From assembly GCA_964638715.1 (NCBI GenBank), contig CAZWZF010000001.1, positions 124,001 through 188,000 of the forward strand: DNA of 64,000 bases, in the 5' to 3' direction. Numbering within the stretch: the first letter of the stretch is position 1; every line of letters begins with the position of its first letter. Below, piece by piece: positions 8,765-17,226 of this stretch. This DNA comes from JBAXQQ01 sp037131695 (GTDB lineage: Bacteria; Armatimonadota; Hebobacteria; CAIYQO01). The notes below the pieces were generated by a model. The model worked only from the letters and a program-made list of their open reading frames with translations. It searched no databases and had not been told where the DNA came from. The translations under genes and the position numbers were made by a program.

Positions 8765-9409
8765 TTAATCCAGTTTTATAACACCTTCGCGAATAGCTAT
8801 TTTTACCAATCCGGCGATGTTGTCCGCATCCAGTTTATCCATGAGATTTTTCCTATGAGTATCCACTGTTCGCGGACTAAGGTATAACTTTTCAGCTATC
8901 TCTACACTGGACATTCCTTCGGCTAATAGCACCCATATCTCACGTTCTCTTGGAGTTAATGTTGATATCCCATTATCATTATTTCTTAATCTGTAAACAT
9001 AATCACGAACTAATAAGTCAGATATAGTTTGACTCAAATATACTTGTCCGTTTAACACCACCGTTACAGCTTTCATTAATTCTTCATAGGCAGATTCTTT
9101 CAATAGATATCCTACTGCACCTGCGAGCAGCATATCCTGAATAATCTGCCGATCATCATGCATTGATAATGCAATCACCTTAGTTGATGGAGATACATCC
9201 ATTATGCGCCGGGTAGCATCAATACCTGTCATCTCTGGTAAAGATATATCCATAATTACCACATCTGGTTCAAATTCTATAATTAGTTCAACAGCATCTT
9301 TACCATTGCCAGTCTCACCCACTATTTTATATTCAGGGTTATTCTCTATTAATGATTTCAAACCTTGCCGCACAATTTTGTGATCATCAACAATTATGAT
9401 TTTTACCAT
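8765..9409 (-). CDS. NarL/FixJ family response regulator
   Basis: The protein has 214 residues. The receiver domain has the acidic pair D8-D9, phosphoacceptor D54 (VVIMDISLPEM), the conserved Ser/Thr (ALSMHDD) and the Lys (LLKES). The LuxR-type helix-turn-helix (LTPREREIWVLLAEGMSSVEIAEKL) occupies about 145-205. It overlaps the upstream kinase gene by 23 bases, so the two are coupled and are very likely cognate. It is the last gene of the operon that begins with the pilin-like genes, which makes surface-structure or adhesion genes plausible targets (inference). Confidence 0.95.
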   Translation of the reverse strand: MVKIIIVDDHKIVRQGLKSLIENNPEYKIVGETGNGKDAVELIIEFEPDVVIMDISLPEMTGIDATRRIMDVSPSTKVIALSMHDDRQIIQDMLLAGAVGYLLKESAYEELMKAVTVVLNGQVYLSQTISDLLVRDYVYRLRNNDNGISTLTPREREIWVLLAEGMSSVEIAEKLYLSPRTVDTHRKNLMDKLDADNIAGLVKIAIREGVIKLD

Positions 9410-11549
9410 TTTTCTCCCCTTGTTTTATATTTATAGGAATATTTAAAATTACAGTCGTTCCAGATGATGCAAATTTTTCAATTATCATGCTGCCGCCAAT
9501 ATACTTTAATCTTTCCCTGATACCGAATAAGCCAAAACCATTTTTTCCAATAGATTCATATTGTTCACCTGACATACCTATACCATCATCAGAAACAGTA
9601 ATCTGCAGCAAATCATGATTAAATTTCAAATTAATAACCGCATTTTTCGCATAAGCATGCTTGACTACATTATAGAGTAATTCTCGAGTAGTTACAAATG
9701 ATATAGTGCGGATAGCTTCAGGCAAGTCTAATAATTTTTCACCTGAGATATTGACGTCAACATTCAACTGATGCCTATCTTTGAAAGTAGACCCTAACCA
9801 CTTCAATCCTGCCTCCAATCCTAACTCGCGCAATACCGGCGGACTTAAATCGATAGATAATGTACGTGCCCATATTATTGATTCATGAAGGATGTTTCTT
9901 ACTTCTTCGATTTTCTCAGTTTGATTTTCCGGCATATTTGAAGAATCTTTAATTGTTCCTAACATAAGACGTGCTGCAATCATTGACTGCCCTATCTCAT
10001 CATGCAGATCAATTGCAATTCTGCCACGTTCAGCATCTTCAGCAAGCATTAATTCAAAAGTCAATGCACTTAATTGTTCACGTATAACTTCTGATTCCAG
10101 TTCAATATTTCGTCTGTCTGTAATGTCATTAACTAATATTTGTATTGCAGGAGAATTTCTGTATGAAAATGGAATTATATATTCATCTAAATATCTGGTA
10201 CTACCATTAATCAATATAACAGACTCAAAATTCTTAATTTGTTTATTTTCATTTTCATTAACATTTAAAATATTATCAGGTGAAATAATGATATCTATTT
10301 TTAAATCATCTATTTCTACAGAATCATCAATCTCTATCAACTTTCTTCCCGCGTTATTAGCAAAGACAAATCGGTTATCTTGAATGATAAATACTGCAGT
10401 TGGCAAAGACTCTATTAATTGCTGATAATGTTTTTCGCTATTTCGAATAGCAATATTTTTATTCAATTCATTCTCGCTTGCTTCTAAGCTCGCAAGCATC
10501 TGATTAACATCAATTGTTAAGATATCTAATTCATCTTGTCTTTTATTTGCTGATTCTGGCAATCTATCTGACAGTTTTCCAGAATCAGCAATTTTCCTTA
10601 AAGAAGTTCCTACTTCAGATAATCTATTGATAACAAGAATATCTAAAATATTCATTACAAATAAAATTATTACAAGGACAACAAATATAATAACTGCATT
10701 TATAAATATTACATTTTGCCTGCCTTGCTCATAAAAATTTCTATTTGCAAAAGCACTTACAATAAATGATTTTTTATTATCAATATCATAAAATGAAATG
10801 TGACCTGTTATTTTATCATAATTACGTTCCAAACTTATTTCGTTTTCATTCATATTATGGATACTTTTGTATTCACAATTACAATTTACAGATACGGAAG
10901 CGAATTTATTATTGAACGGAATAAAACATATATTCCCAAATCCACTTTCATCCATTAATTCTGCCAATACTTTGTCCTGAAGAAATCTGCCCATTATCAA
11001 TGTACCATTAATGGGTCCTGAAAAGTCATTGTGCAATATCGGTTGCGATACAGTTAATAAAGGACCATATTTAGTAGCGATTAATCCGGAATGAGAAGAT
11101 TTGGAATTGGAGAAATTAAGTATTGATTTTTGATTCAATATCTCATTTTCAACATTCATTGGATTTAGAATTTTATTTTTAACAACTATTGGTAAAATTT
11201 TCTTGTATATTATTTTGCCATTGTTATCACAAAATAAAATAACATCGATTCCGATATTGTTAATTGATTCGTTTTCTAAATTACTCTTTATATAAACCGG
11301 AGATTTTGAATTAATAAAATTATATGTTTCATCCCAGGAAGACCAGTCTTTTAAAGTTGAAACCATCCCGTTGGTATCAGATTTAACAACAGCGCGAATT
11401 TGACTAATTCTGCTTGTCATGTAATCTGTTTCGATGTCTAAAACGTTTTTAGTTATCAGGTAATCAGAAATAATACTTATTATTACAATAAGTATTGCCA
11501 TTACTGAAATAATTCCAAATAATGTTTTTACCCGCAGAGATGATTTCAT
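9387..11549 (-). CDS. CHASE4-HAMP-PAS sensor histidine kinase (HisKA_3)
   Basis: This is a 720-residue membrane kinase. TM1 spans about 8-32. A periplasmic CHASE4-type sensor follows (about 40-270) with the family's DWSSWDETYNF signature. TM2 is near 275-300 and HAMP near 300-350. A PAS domain occupies about 365-480 and a HisKA_3 dimerisation domain follows, with H516 in AIDLHDEIGQ. The HATPase domain contains the N-box ELLYNVVKHA and the glycine boxes DDGIGM and GFGLFGIRERL. This is the NarX/DegS type that pairs with LuxR-type regulators, as encoded next door. It overlaps the preceding zinc-ribbon gene by ATGA. The CHASE4 ligand cannot be inferred. Confidence 0.93.
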   Translation of the reverse strand: MKSSLRVKTLFGIISVMAILIVIISIISDYLITKNVLDIETDYMTSRISQIRAVVKSDTNGMVSTLKDWSSWDETYNFINSKSPVYIKSNLENESINNIGIDVILFCDNNGKIIYKKILPIVVKNKILNPMNVENEILNQKSILNFSNSKSSHSGLIATKYGPLLTVSQPILHNDFSGPINGTLIMGRFLQDKVLAELMDESGFGNICFIPFNNKFASVSVNCNCEYKSIHNMNENEISLERNYDKITGHISFYDIDNKKSFIVSAFANRNFYEQGRQNVIFINAVIIFVVLVIILFVMNILDILVINRLSEVGTSLRKIADSGKLSDRLPESANKRQDELDILTIDVNQMLASLEASENELNKNIAIRNSEKHYQQLIESLPTAVFIIQDNRFVFANNAGRKLIEIDDSVEIDDLKIDIIISPDNILNVNENENKQIKNFESVILINGSTRYLDEYIIPFSYRNSPAIQILVNDITDRRNIELESEVIREQLSALTFELMLAEDAERGRIAIDLHDEIGQSMIAARLMLGTIKDSSNMPENQTEKIEEVRNILHESIIWARTLSIDLSPPVLRELGLEAGLKWLGSTFKDRHQLNVDVNISGEKLLDLPEAIRTISFVTTRELLYNVVKHAYAKNAVINLKFNHDLLQITVSDDGIGMSGEQYESIGKNGFGLFGIRERLKYIGGSMIIEKFASSGTTVILNIPINIKQGEKNGKNHNC

Positions 11550-11950
11550 CTTTTAAACAAGCAGAACACACCCAGAAGAAATAATCCTAAACATCCTTTT
11601 TTACTGCTGCTTTGTACCGGGTCAACATGAGTAGCATTACATTCCTGACAAAAACCGCCATTGATTGGAATAATATGTCCAGTTGATAATTTTTCCCATT
11701 TTATAACTCGAATGGTAATAGTATCTTTTTTTACAGGCCTTTTACATTTGTCACAAATTGAATAAGCATGATCAGGACAAAGCGGGTTATTATCTGAATC
11801 GAATGGTCGTGTGGATCCGAATTCCTGCAAATTTCCTACAGGTTTTCCACAAACTGCGCAAGAAAAAGGCAACGGAAGTTTGCATTTTGGACAAACATCA
11901 ACATCAGTTAAAATCTCTTCATTGCATTTTCGGCATTTAATTAATGGCAT
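11546..11950 (-). CDS. Multi-zinc-ribbon protein with C-terminal hydrophobic tail
   Basis: The protein has 134 residues and at least four CxxC knuckles: CRKC and CPKC (first ribbon, about 6-22), CAVC followed by a CPDH half (about 31-60), CDKC and CQEC. The C-terminus (GCLGLFLLGVFCLF) is a short hydrophobic segment ending KR that could anchor it to the membrane. I do not recognise a named family; several zinc-ribbon modules are strung together. Its stop overlaps the kinase start (ATGA), and it sits 17 bases after the last pilin gene. It therefore links the pilin and two-component halves of the operon. Confidence 0.75.
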   Translation of the reverse strand: MPLIKCRKCNEEILTDVDVCPKCKLPLPFSCAVCGKPVGNLQEFGSTRPFDSDNNPLCPDHAYSICDKCKRPVKKDTITIRVIKWEKLSTGHIIPINGGFCQECNATHVDPVQSSSKKGCLGLFLLGVFCLFKR

Positions 11951-11967
11951 AATAGCATTTCCTTAAT

Positions 11968-12765
11968 TTATGGAATAATTGGCATTGACGGTATCGATGA
12001 TATCAATGGATTCCTAAATGATATCCCTTCACGAAATGTGGAGGTATTTTTTGTACTTTTCTCTTGACCTAAGTAACTTATTGCTAATGAATTTACTGTT
12101 AGAATTTGATTAGTTGATGTTCTTTCTGCATAAAAAGATATGTCGCTGACATTATTCGCAACGTATTTGTTTGATGTTTGTGTGATGGTATTGTTGCTAT
12201 TTTGAGTAAACCTTCTTTTCCATAGATATGTTCCTGTTGCTGATGCTGTACCGTCACTATTACCTAAATAATATTGAATAACTCCTGTCAAATCTGCAAC
12301 CATAGGTGTAATATTTAAACCATTGGTGTCTTTTGTTGGACGGTATATGATAATCCAAGGATATGATGGCGTCCAATACGTAGACGCTCCTGTTACCACA
12401 GGTTGATTTGAAGTTGAGGATGTATGTGTTACGAGACATTTATATGTTTCATATACTGACTTAATTCTTCCGCTTGTATCAGTAGGATCAACAACATCAA
12501 AGCGGCAAATTACAACATTATTCTGAGAATATGATGTAGCACTTGCCCACATTGGTGGCAATCTAATATATGCGGCAGACATTAACTCATCAGTTATTCG
12601 ATTCGTAATCACAAATGCTTGTGGATAGTCTTTAGATATAGTAGATGCTTTTCGCCATATTCTCATCGATGTTATGAGCAATGCTACGATAACAGCGAAT
12701 ATCAAAGTTGATATCGCTACTCCAATCATTAATTCTGGTAACGTAAACCCGTATCTTCTCTTCAT
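11968..12765 (-). CDS. Type IV pilin-like protein with PilW-type N-terminus
   Basis: The protein has 265 residues. It begins MKRRYGFTLPELMIG, a prepilin cleavage/methylation site: PilD-type cleavage after Gly6, then Phe and Glu at +5, followed by an approximately 20-residue hydrophobic helix. The remainder is a Ser/Thr/Asn-rich pseudopilin-type domain. The second position after TL is Pro (FTLPEL), as in several PilW or GspJ proteins. It starts with an ATGA overlap with the previous gene. No pilus ATPase or secretin is in the window, so assembly machinery must lie elsewhere. Confidence 0.85.
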   Translation of the reverse strand: MKRRYGFTLPELMIGVAISTLIFAVIVALLITSMRIWRKASTISKDYPQAFVITNRITDELMSAAYIRLPPMWASATSYSQNNVVICRFDVVDPTDTSGRIKSVYETYKCLVTHTSSTSNQPVVTGASTYWTPSYPWIIIYRPTKDTNGLNITPMVADLTGVIQYYLGNSDGTASATGTYLWKRRFTQNSNNTITQTSNKYVANNVSDISFYAERTSTNQILTVNSLAISYLGQEKSTKNTSTFREGISFRNPLISSIPSMPIIP

Positions 12766-13274
12766 TTAGCTGCCACCACAATCATTGAGCTCATTTGAGC
12801 ACTTAATAAATTATTTTTCATGCCTCGCCAATTGATAACTACTGTAGCTCTATACATTTTAGCATTCATGTTAGCTTCATTTGAACCTGCTGTTGCGCCA
12901 GTAAATGGCAATCCATTAGGTGTGATTACAATATTACCATTAGGGTAAATATTAAGTACATCAGCCGGCAACCTTGGAACAATATTTTTCAAAACCATCG
13001 TATATGTAGCCACAGTACCTGATAACGTTTTTGTCGCTCTACCTGCAGTAACCTCTGCATCCATATTAGACATATAACCTGGCACACCTAAACTGCGCAT
13101 TTCTTCAATTTCAGACTCTAATAAAGTAGTTGCTACACCAACACGCTGCGCATTATTCAAAGATACAGCAGCTTGATTAATCGCCTGTACACATGCTACA
13201 ATACCAAACGATAGTAGCACTATTGTCACTAAAATCTCTACCAATGTTATACCTGACAGATGTTTCTTTTTCAT
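12762..13274 (-). CDS. Type IV pilin-like protein with PilV/GspI-type N-terminus
   Basis: I place the start at MKKKHLSG, which overlaps the preceding stop as ATGA (13271-13274), instead of five codons upstream. The resulting protein has 170 residues. It shows the prepilin motif HLSG|ITLVEILV with Glu at +5 and a hydrophobic helix rich in branched residues, then the ETLLESEIEEMR-like stretch typical of PilV/GspI proteins. All three pilin genes are joined by four-base overlaps, which implies fixed stoichiometric translation. Confidence 0.87.
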   Translation of the reverse strand: MKKKHLSGITLVEILVTIVLLSFGIVACVQAINQAAVSLNNAQRVGVATTLLESEIEEMRSLGVPGYMSNMDAEVTAGRATKTLSGTVATYTMVLKNIVPRLPADVLNIYPNGNIVITPNGLPFTGATAGSNEANMNAKMYRATVVINWRGMKNNLLSAQMSSMIVVAAK

Positions 13275-14953
13275 TGTGTAACCTGCCATGACAGTATATC
13301 ATATTGATTAGTACTGGGAAATGCGGTTAATGGACCTTCAGCCATACGCGGGTCATACGAATAATGTTCTGTATAACCGTATTGAAGAGTTGTTCCGCTA
13401 AATTGCCCGGTAATAGCAGCCGTCTTAACAACACTGCCACCAAGTATATATAACCCGCCCATTAACTTTTGATTTCCGATATCTTCAACATAGATAGAAC
13501 CGGCAGATTCATTACCTAATCCCATCATTACACCATTTATAAAAAAATCTTTAGCTGTAGTTGTAGGGTGGGCAACATGGTCATAATTTGTATCTGGGGT
13601 TACATTACCTTTTACACGAATCTGATTGGCAATAAGACCCAATGCAGGAACACGTATATTATTAGCATGAGTCATTGGCAAAGTAAAATCCGGTTCATGT
13701 TGATAAGTTAAATTATTAGCGATTGTAATATTAGCACTTGCGCCACGAGTAAAATCTGTAGCTATTGTCCAATAATTATCACGAACAATGTTATTATTAA
13801 CCACATAATTATCTGCAAGTACACCATTTACACCTTTTATAGCACCAGTGCAATATAATACACCATTTGGTATTCCGGCAGATAATGTCGGTGTAGTAAA
13901 TGAACCTGTGATTGAAAATGGTAATGTTTCATTTCCGGTAAAAGCTGTAGTACCGGTTTTCGTTCTGACTGAAGTTGTATTTGCAGCAAGGTTAATAGTG
14001 ATCTCAGTTATTTTTGCTACATATTTAGTTCCATTCCAAATATTATGGTTAATCGTAACTATCTGTTCACCTGAAGTACCGACAGAAAATACTGTTGTTA
14101 CTGGTTGGTCAAAACTATTGATATATATACCGGCAGAACTTACTGTTGCATTTAAATAAACTCCCATATTTGCTTGGGTTGCTGTAGGTGGGATAGCACC
14201 ATAAGAGGAATCACGTTGTTCGGTTGCTATGGTAGGAAATGGAACAATGTCTGAGCTTGTAGTTAAGGCAGACTGTCCGCCTGCAAATATCTTATGCCAT
14301 TGTGCATCTGTGGAAGGTTTACCGGATGAACCCCATGCCATATCTGTGCATGAAGTTGAAGCGGTATCATAAAAAATATATGGATAAGATGGATCATAAG
14401 GATCGCGGGTATCAGTTTTTTTCCATACTATGTTCACTTGCCTTGTACCACCATTACCATTTGAATGGAACGGACCATGAAACGATGACAAATCAGTAAC
14501 CCAATAGTTATTGCTTAAACCAGTATCCTCAAAATATCCATATTGTGAAAAGGAACGTGGCGAAAGTTGAATAGTTATTTTTTTAATAGTTCCATAACGT
14601 GTAGCAGTACCAGTACCAACTATTTTATAGTTGCGCATCCAGGCGTTAAGTGAATTGGTAATAGGATAAATTTCCACAAAATATGTCCCTGTTGACATTG
14701 AAATTGTACCTGTAGCAGGATATCTAACATAAACTGTAGGAGGTATCGCTTGAACACGCAAATAAGCCTGACCAGTATTAATAGCCGCATCAGCCAATTC
14801 AACAGCCTCAGCTGAAGATTGTTGACGTGAAGTAATATACTGTGTGTTTGAAGCTATTCGTATAGTTGATATACCAAGTATCATACAAATAACGAGAGCA
14901 AACAGTCCCATTAAAAATACGTATCCACCTCGTTTACGATTTGTCAGAATCAT
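13271..14953 (-). CDS. Large PilX/GspK-like minor pilin or surface protein
   Basis: The protein has 560 residues. The N-terminus (MILTNRKRGGYVFLMGLFALVICMIL) is a basic patch, Gly-Gly and a hydrophobic helix, as in PilX N-terminal domains, but without the canonical Glu at +5. The following AEAVELADAAINTGQAYLR is typical of PilX/PilA-associated helices. The large remainder is rich in Thr, Asn, Gly and Tyr and looks like an extracellular beta-rich domain of no recognised family. It is the first gene of the six-gene operon 14953-8765. AAGGGG lies 13 bases upstream. It may act as a pilus-tip adhesin (inference). Confidence 0.75.
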   Translation of the reverse strand: MILTNRKRGGYVFLMGLFALVICMILGISTIRIASNTQYITSRQQSSAEAVELADAAINTGQAYLRVQAIPPTVYVRYPATGTISMSTGTYFVEIYPITNSLNAWMRNYKIVGTGTATRYGTIKKITIQLSPRSFSQYGYFEDTGLSNNYWVTDLSSFHGPFHSNGNGGTRQVNIVWKKTDTRDPYDPSYPYIFYDTASTSCTDMAWGSSGKPSTDAQWHKIFAGGQSALTTSSDIVPFPTIATEQRDSSYGAIPPTATQANMGVYLNATVSSAGIYINSFDQPVTTVFSVGTSGEQIVTINHNIWNGTKYVAKITEITINLAANTTSVRTKTGTTAFTGNETLPFSITGSFTTPTLSAGIPNGVLYCTGAIKGVNGVLADNYVVNNNIVRDNYWTIATDFTRGASANITIANNLTYQHEPDFTLPMTHANNIRVPALGLIANQIRVKGNVTPDTNYDHVAHPTTTAKDFFINGVMMGLGNESAGSIYVEDIGNQKLMGGLYILGGSVVKTAAITGQFSGTTLQYGYTEHYSYDPRMAEGPLTAFPSTNQYDILSWQVTQ

Positions 14954-15054
14954 ATATTTGCTTTACCCCTTACTAAATTCTATTATACATAATAACATCT
15001 AATATTGCTACATTCCATATATCTTTAATTAATTATACCCATTTTAATTACAAT

Positions 15055-15083
15055 TTGACACAATTTCTATCAAATTATATAAT
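15055..15083 (+). promoter_or_regulatory. Full-consensus sigma-70 promoter of the thrS leader
   Basis: TTGACA (15055-15060), exactly 17 bases, then TATAAT (15078-15083): both hexamers match the consensus perfectly. The predicted transcription start is about 15090, only a few bases before the leader peptide ATG at 15093. Confidence 0.85.
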
Positions 15084-15092
15084 TTTCTTGTC

Positions 15093-15155
15093 ATGCAAAT
15101 AATGCTTTTTACTAATGAGGCTGAGCAAGTAACCACTACAAACCGGAAGCTATAA
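15093..15155 (+). CDS. Threonine-rich leader peptide of thrS
   Basis: This is a 20-codon ORF, too short for routine gene calling. It reads Met-Gln-Ile-Met-Leu-Phe-Thr-Asn-Glu-Ala-Glu-Gln-Val-Thr-Thr-Thr-Asn-Arg-Lys-Leu and stops with TAA at 15153-15155. The three consecutive Thr codons (ACC ACT ACA, 15132-15140) lie directly before the first arm of the attenuator hairpins, where a stalled ribosome would control folding. A further Thr codon sits at 15111. No Shine-Dalgarno is visible, but the promoter puts the 5' end about three bases before the ATG, so initiation would be leaderless (an alternative ATG is at 15102). The role is inferred from position and codon content, as in thrL or pheM. Confidence 0.65.
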   Translation: MQIMLFTNEAEQVTTTNRKL

Positions 15156-15194
15156 AGTATCCGGGTAATTTTGGTTTGGTTTACCTCCCGGATA
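15143..15194 (+). promoter_or_regulatory. Competing antiterminator hairpins of the thrS attenuator
   Basis: CCGGA (15143-15147) can pair with TCCGG (15160-15164), or TATCCGGG (15158-15165) can pair perfectly with CCCGGATA (15187-15194), which is the left arm of the terminator. These pairings are mutually exclusive. A ribosome held on the Thr codons would mask the first arm and allow the second pairing (read-through); one reaching the stop codon would mask 15158-15165 and allow termination. Confidence 0.7.
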
Positions 15195-15210
15195 TCCGGG
15201 AGGTTTTTTT
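15184..15210 (+). terminator. thrS attenuator terminator
   Basis: CCTCCCGG (15184-15191) and CCGGGAGG (15196-15203) form a perfect eight-pair GC-rich stem with loop ATAT, followed by seven T. It lies 20 bases upstream of the thrS start and downstream of the leader promoter, so it can only act as an attenuator. Confidence 0.92.
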
Positions 15211-15229
15211 ATTATTCAGGGGGAACAAC

Positions 15230-17161
15230 ATGAGCGAAATATTAAAAGTTGCTGAAAATGAAGATGCAGCGCGTACCATTTTATCGTGGTTGAAACAATA
15301 TCATAAAGAATTATCTAAAACAGCAGTCGCTGTTAAATGCGGTAATGAAATGTTAGATGTTACTGCCACTATTCCTGTTGGCGAAGAAATATCTATCATT
15401 ACTTCCGCTGATCCTGAAGGTCTGGAAATAATTCGTCATTCTGCCGCTCACTTGCTGGCACAGGCAGTATTGCACCTTTTCCCAAATGCAAAACCAACCA
15501 TTGGACCGGCTATTGATAGTGGTTTTTATTATGATTTTGCGGTAGATAAACCATTTAACGAAGATGACTTGATTGCAATTGAAGCAGAAATGTCGAAATT
15601 AGTTAAGCAAAACATTCCAGTTTCATCCTCAATAGTCAATCGTGTGCAATTAGCTAATGAATACCGTAATAATGGTAATCCTTTCAAGGCAGAAATATTG
15701 GATGAAATTACCGATGATGAAGTAAAGGTATATACCCAGGGTGATTTCAGTGACCTTTGCCGTGGCCCACATGTACCGTCAACGGCAAGACTATCTGCGG
15801 TAAAATTGACCAGTGTCGCCGGTGCATATTGGCGCGGTGATGAAAAACGTCCGATGTTATCACGTATTTATGGCACTGCTTTTACTACTAAAGAAGAATT
15901 AGAGTCATATATTCAAATGCGCGAAGAAGCAAAAAAACGCGACCATCGAAAATTAGGCCGCGAACTTGGCTTATTTATGATTTCTCCAGAAGTAGGCGCT
16001 GGACTGCCATTATGGCTGCCTAAAGGTGCTATAGTCAGAAATGCTTTGGAAACTTTTATGAAGGCGGAATTAACCAAGCGTGGTTACTTGCCAGTATATA
16101 CCCCGCACATTGGCAAATTGGATTTATATCGAACTTCCGGACATTATCCGTATTACAAAGAAAGTCAATTTCCGCCAATTATATTTGAAGGCGACGAATT
16201 CAAAGAAGAAAGCGGTTACCTGCTTAAACCGATGAATTGTCCGCACCATATTCAAATTTATAAGAATGAAATGCACAGTTATCGAGATTTGCCATTGCGA
16301 TTATCCGAATTCGGTACTGTTTACAGGTTCGAACAGAGTGGTGAATTAGGCGGTATGACCCGTGTGCGCGGATTCACTCAGGATGACGCTCATATATTTC
16401 TTACACCTGACCAATTAGATAAAGAGTTTAAAGATACCGTCGACCTGACATTGTATGTATTGCGCACATTAGGGTTAAGCGATTATAGAGTTCGTGTATC
16501 ATTACGCGACCCTGACAGTGATAAATATGTAGGTGATTCTGCTAATTGGGACAAGGCACAAGCAGCAATTCTGAAAGCGGTGAAAGACCTTGACATGCCT
16601 TATACAATAGCTGAAGGTGAAGCGGCTTTTTATGGTCCGAAATTAGATTTCCTTGTTCGTGACTCTATCGGTCGCGAATGGCAACTGGGTACCGTCCAGG
16701 TTGATTATAATTTGCCGGAAAGATTTGAAATGGAATATATCGGTGAAGATGGGCAAAAGCATCGACCGGTAATGATTCATCGTGCCCCATTCGGATCATT
16801 AGAAAGATTTTTTGGCCTGTTGATAGAGCATTTCGCCGGTGCATTCCCAGTATGGATGTCGCCTGTTCAAGCGACAGTAATTCCTATCGCTGAACGGCAT
16901 CATGACTATGCACAGGAAGTTTGCAAAAAATTATTTGACTTACCGGCACGGGTAAATGCAGATTTGCGTTCTGAATCTATGCGTTACAAAATCCGTGACG
17001 CGCAGATGATGAAAATACCGTATATGCTGGTGGTTGGCGACAAAGAAGTCGAAGATGGTACTGTCGGCGTTCGCAGTCGCAGTGAAGGTGATTTAGGTGC
17101 TATGAGTTTGGATGATTTTGCAGCTAAATTAAAAATAGAAAGCTTAGCACCGATGTCATAA
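15230..17161 (+). CDS. thrS: Threonyl-tRNA synthetase
   Basis: ThrS charges tRNA-Thr. I start it at MSEILK with AGGGGG seven bases upstream; the frame extends 18 codons further upstream but those codons run through the attenuator terminator. The 643-residue protein has a TGS domain, the second additional (editing) domain with HSAAHLLAQA and YTQGDFSDLCRGPH, and the class II core. Zn-ligand motifs are MNCPHH and DDAHIF, plus a His in MIHRAPFGSLERF. Motif 2 is RFEQSGELGGMTRVRGF. An anticodon-binding domain follows from about residue 530. The gene is alone between terminators; infC, rpmI and rplT are not adjacent. Confidence 0.98.
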   Translation: MSEILKVAENEDAARTILSWLKQYHKELSKTAVAVKCGNEMLDVTATIPVGEEISIITSADPEGLEIIRHSAAHLLAQAVLHLFPNAKPTIGPAIDSGFYYDFAVDKPFNEDDLIAIEAEMSKLVKQNIPVSSSIVNRVQLANEYRNNGNPFKAEILDEITDDEVKVYTQGDFSDLCRGPHVPSTARLSAVKLTSVAGAYWRGDEKRPMLSRIYGTAFTTKEELESYIQMREEAKKRDHRKLGRELGLFMISPEVGAGLPLWLPKGAIVRNALETFMKAELTKRGYLPVYTPHIGKLDLYRTSGHYPYYKESQFPPIIFEGDEFKEESGYLLKPMNCPHHIQIYKNEMHSYRDLPLRLSEFGTVYRFEQSGELGGMTRVRGFTQDDAHIFLTPDQLDKEFKDTVDLTLYVLRTLGLSDYRVRVSLRDPDSDKYVGDSANWDKAQAAILKAVKDLDMPYTIAEGEAAFYGPKLDFLVRDSIGREWQLGTVQVDYNLPERFEMEYIGEDGQKHRPVMIHRAPFGSLERFFGLLIEHFAGAFPVWMSPVQATVIPIAERHHDYAQEVCKKLFDLPARVNADLRSESMRYKIRDAQMMKIPYMLVVGDKEVEDGTVGVRSRSEGDLGAMSLDDFAAKLKIESLAPMS

Positions 17162-17168
17162 AAATCTA

Positions 17169-17204
17169 AAAACTGGCTGTTAAAATATTTTAGCAGCCAG
17201 TTTT
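17169..17204 (+). terminator. Bidirectional terminator between thrS and the GH116 gene
   Basis: AAAACTGGCTG (17169-17179) pairs with CAGCCAGTTTT (17194-17204), and the inside TAAAATATTTTA extends the helix. A-tracts and T-tracts flank both sides, so it can serve the converging transcripts of both neighbours. Confidence 0.88.
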
Positions 17205-17226
17205 GATATCATTAAGTCAAAAAATA

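Noticed and set aside
15176..15229. Upstream extension of thrS to a TTG
   Set aside because: These codons run through the attenuator terminator; MSEILK has the ribosome binding site.
15093..15229. T-box riboswitch upstream of thrS
   Set aside because: No T-box antiterminator motif, no stem I and only about 140 bases of leader; the Thr-codon run fits leader-peptide attenuation better.
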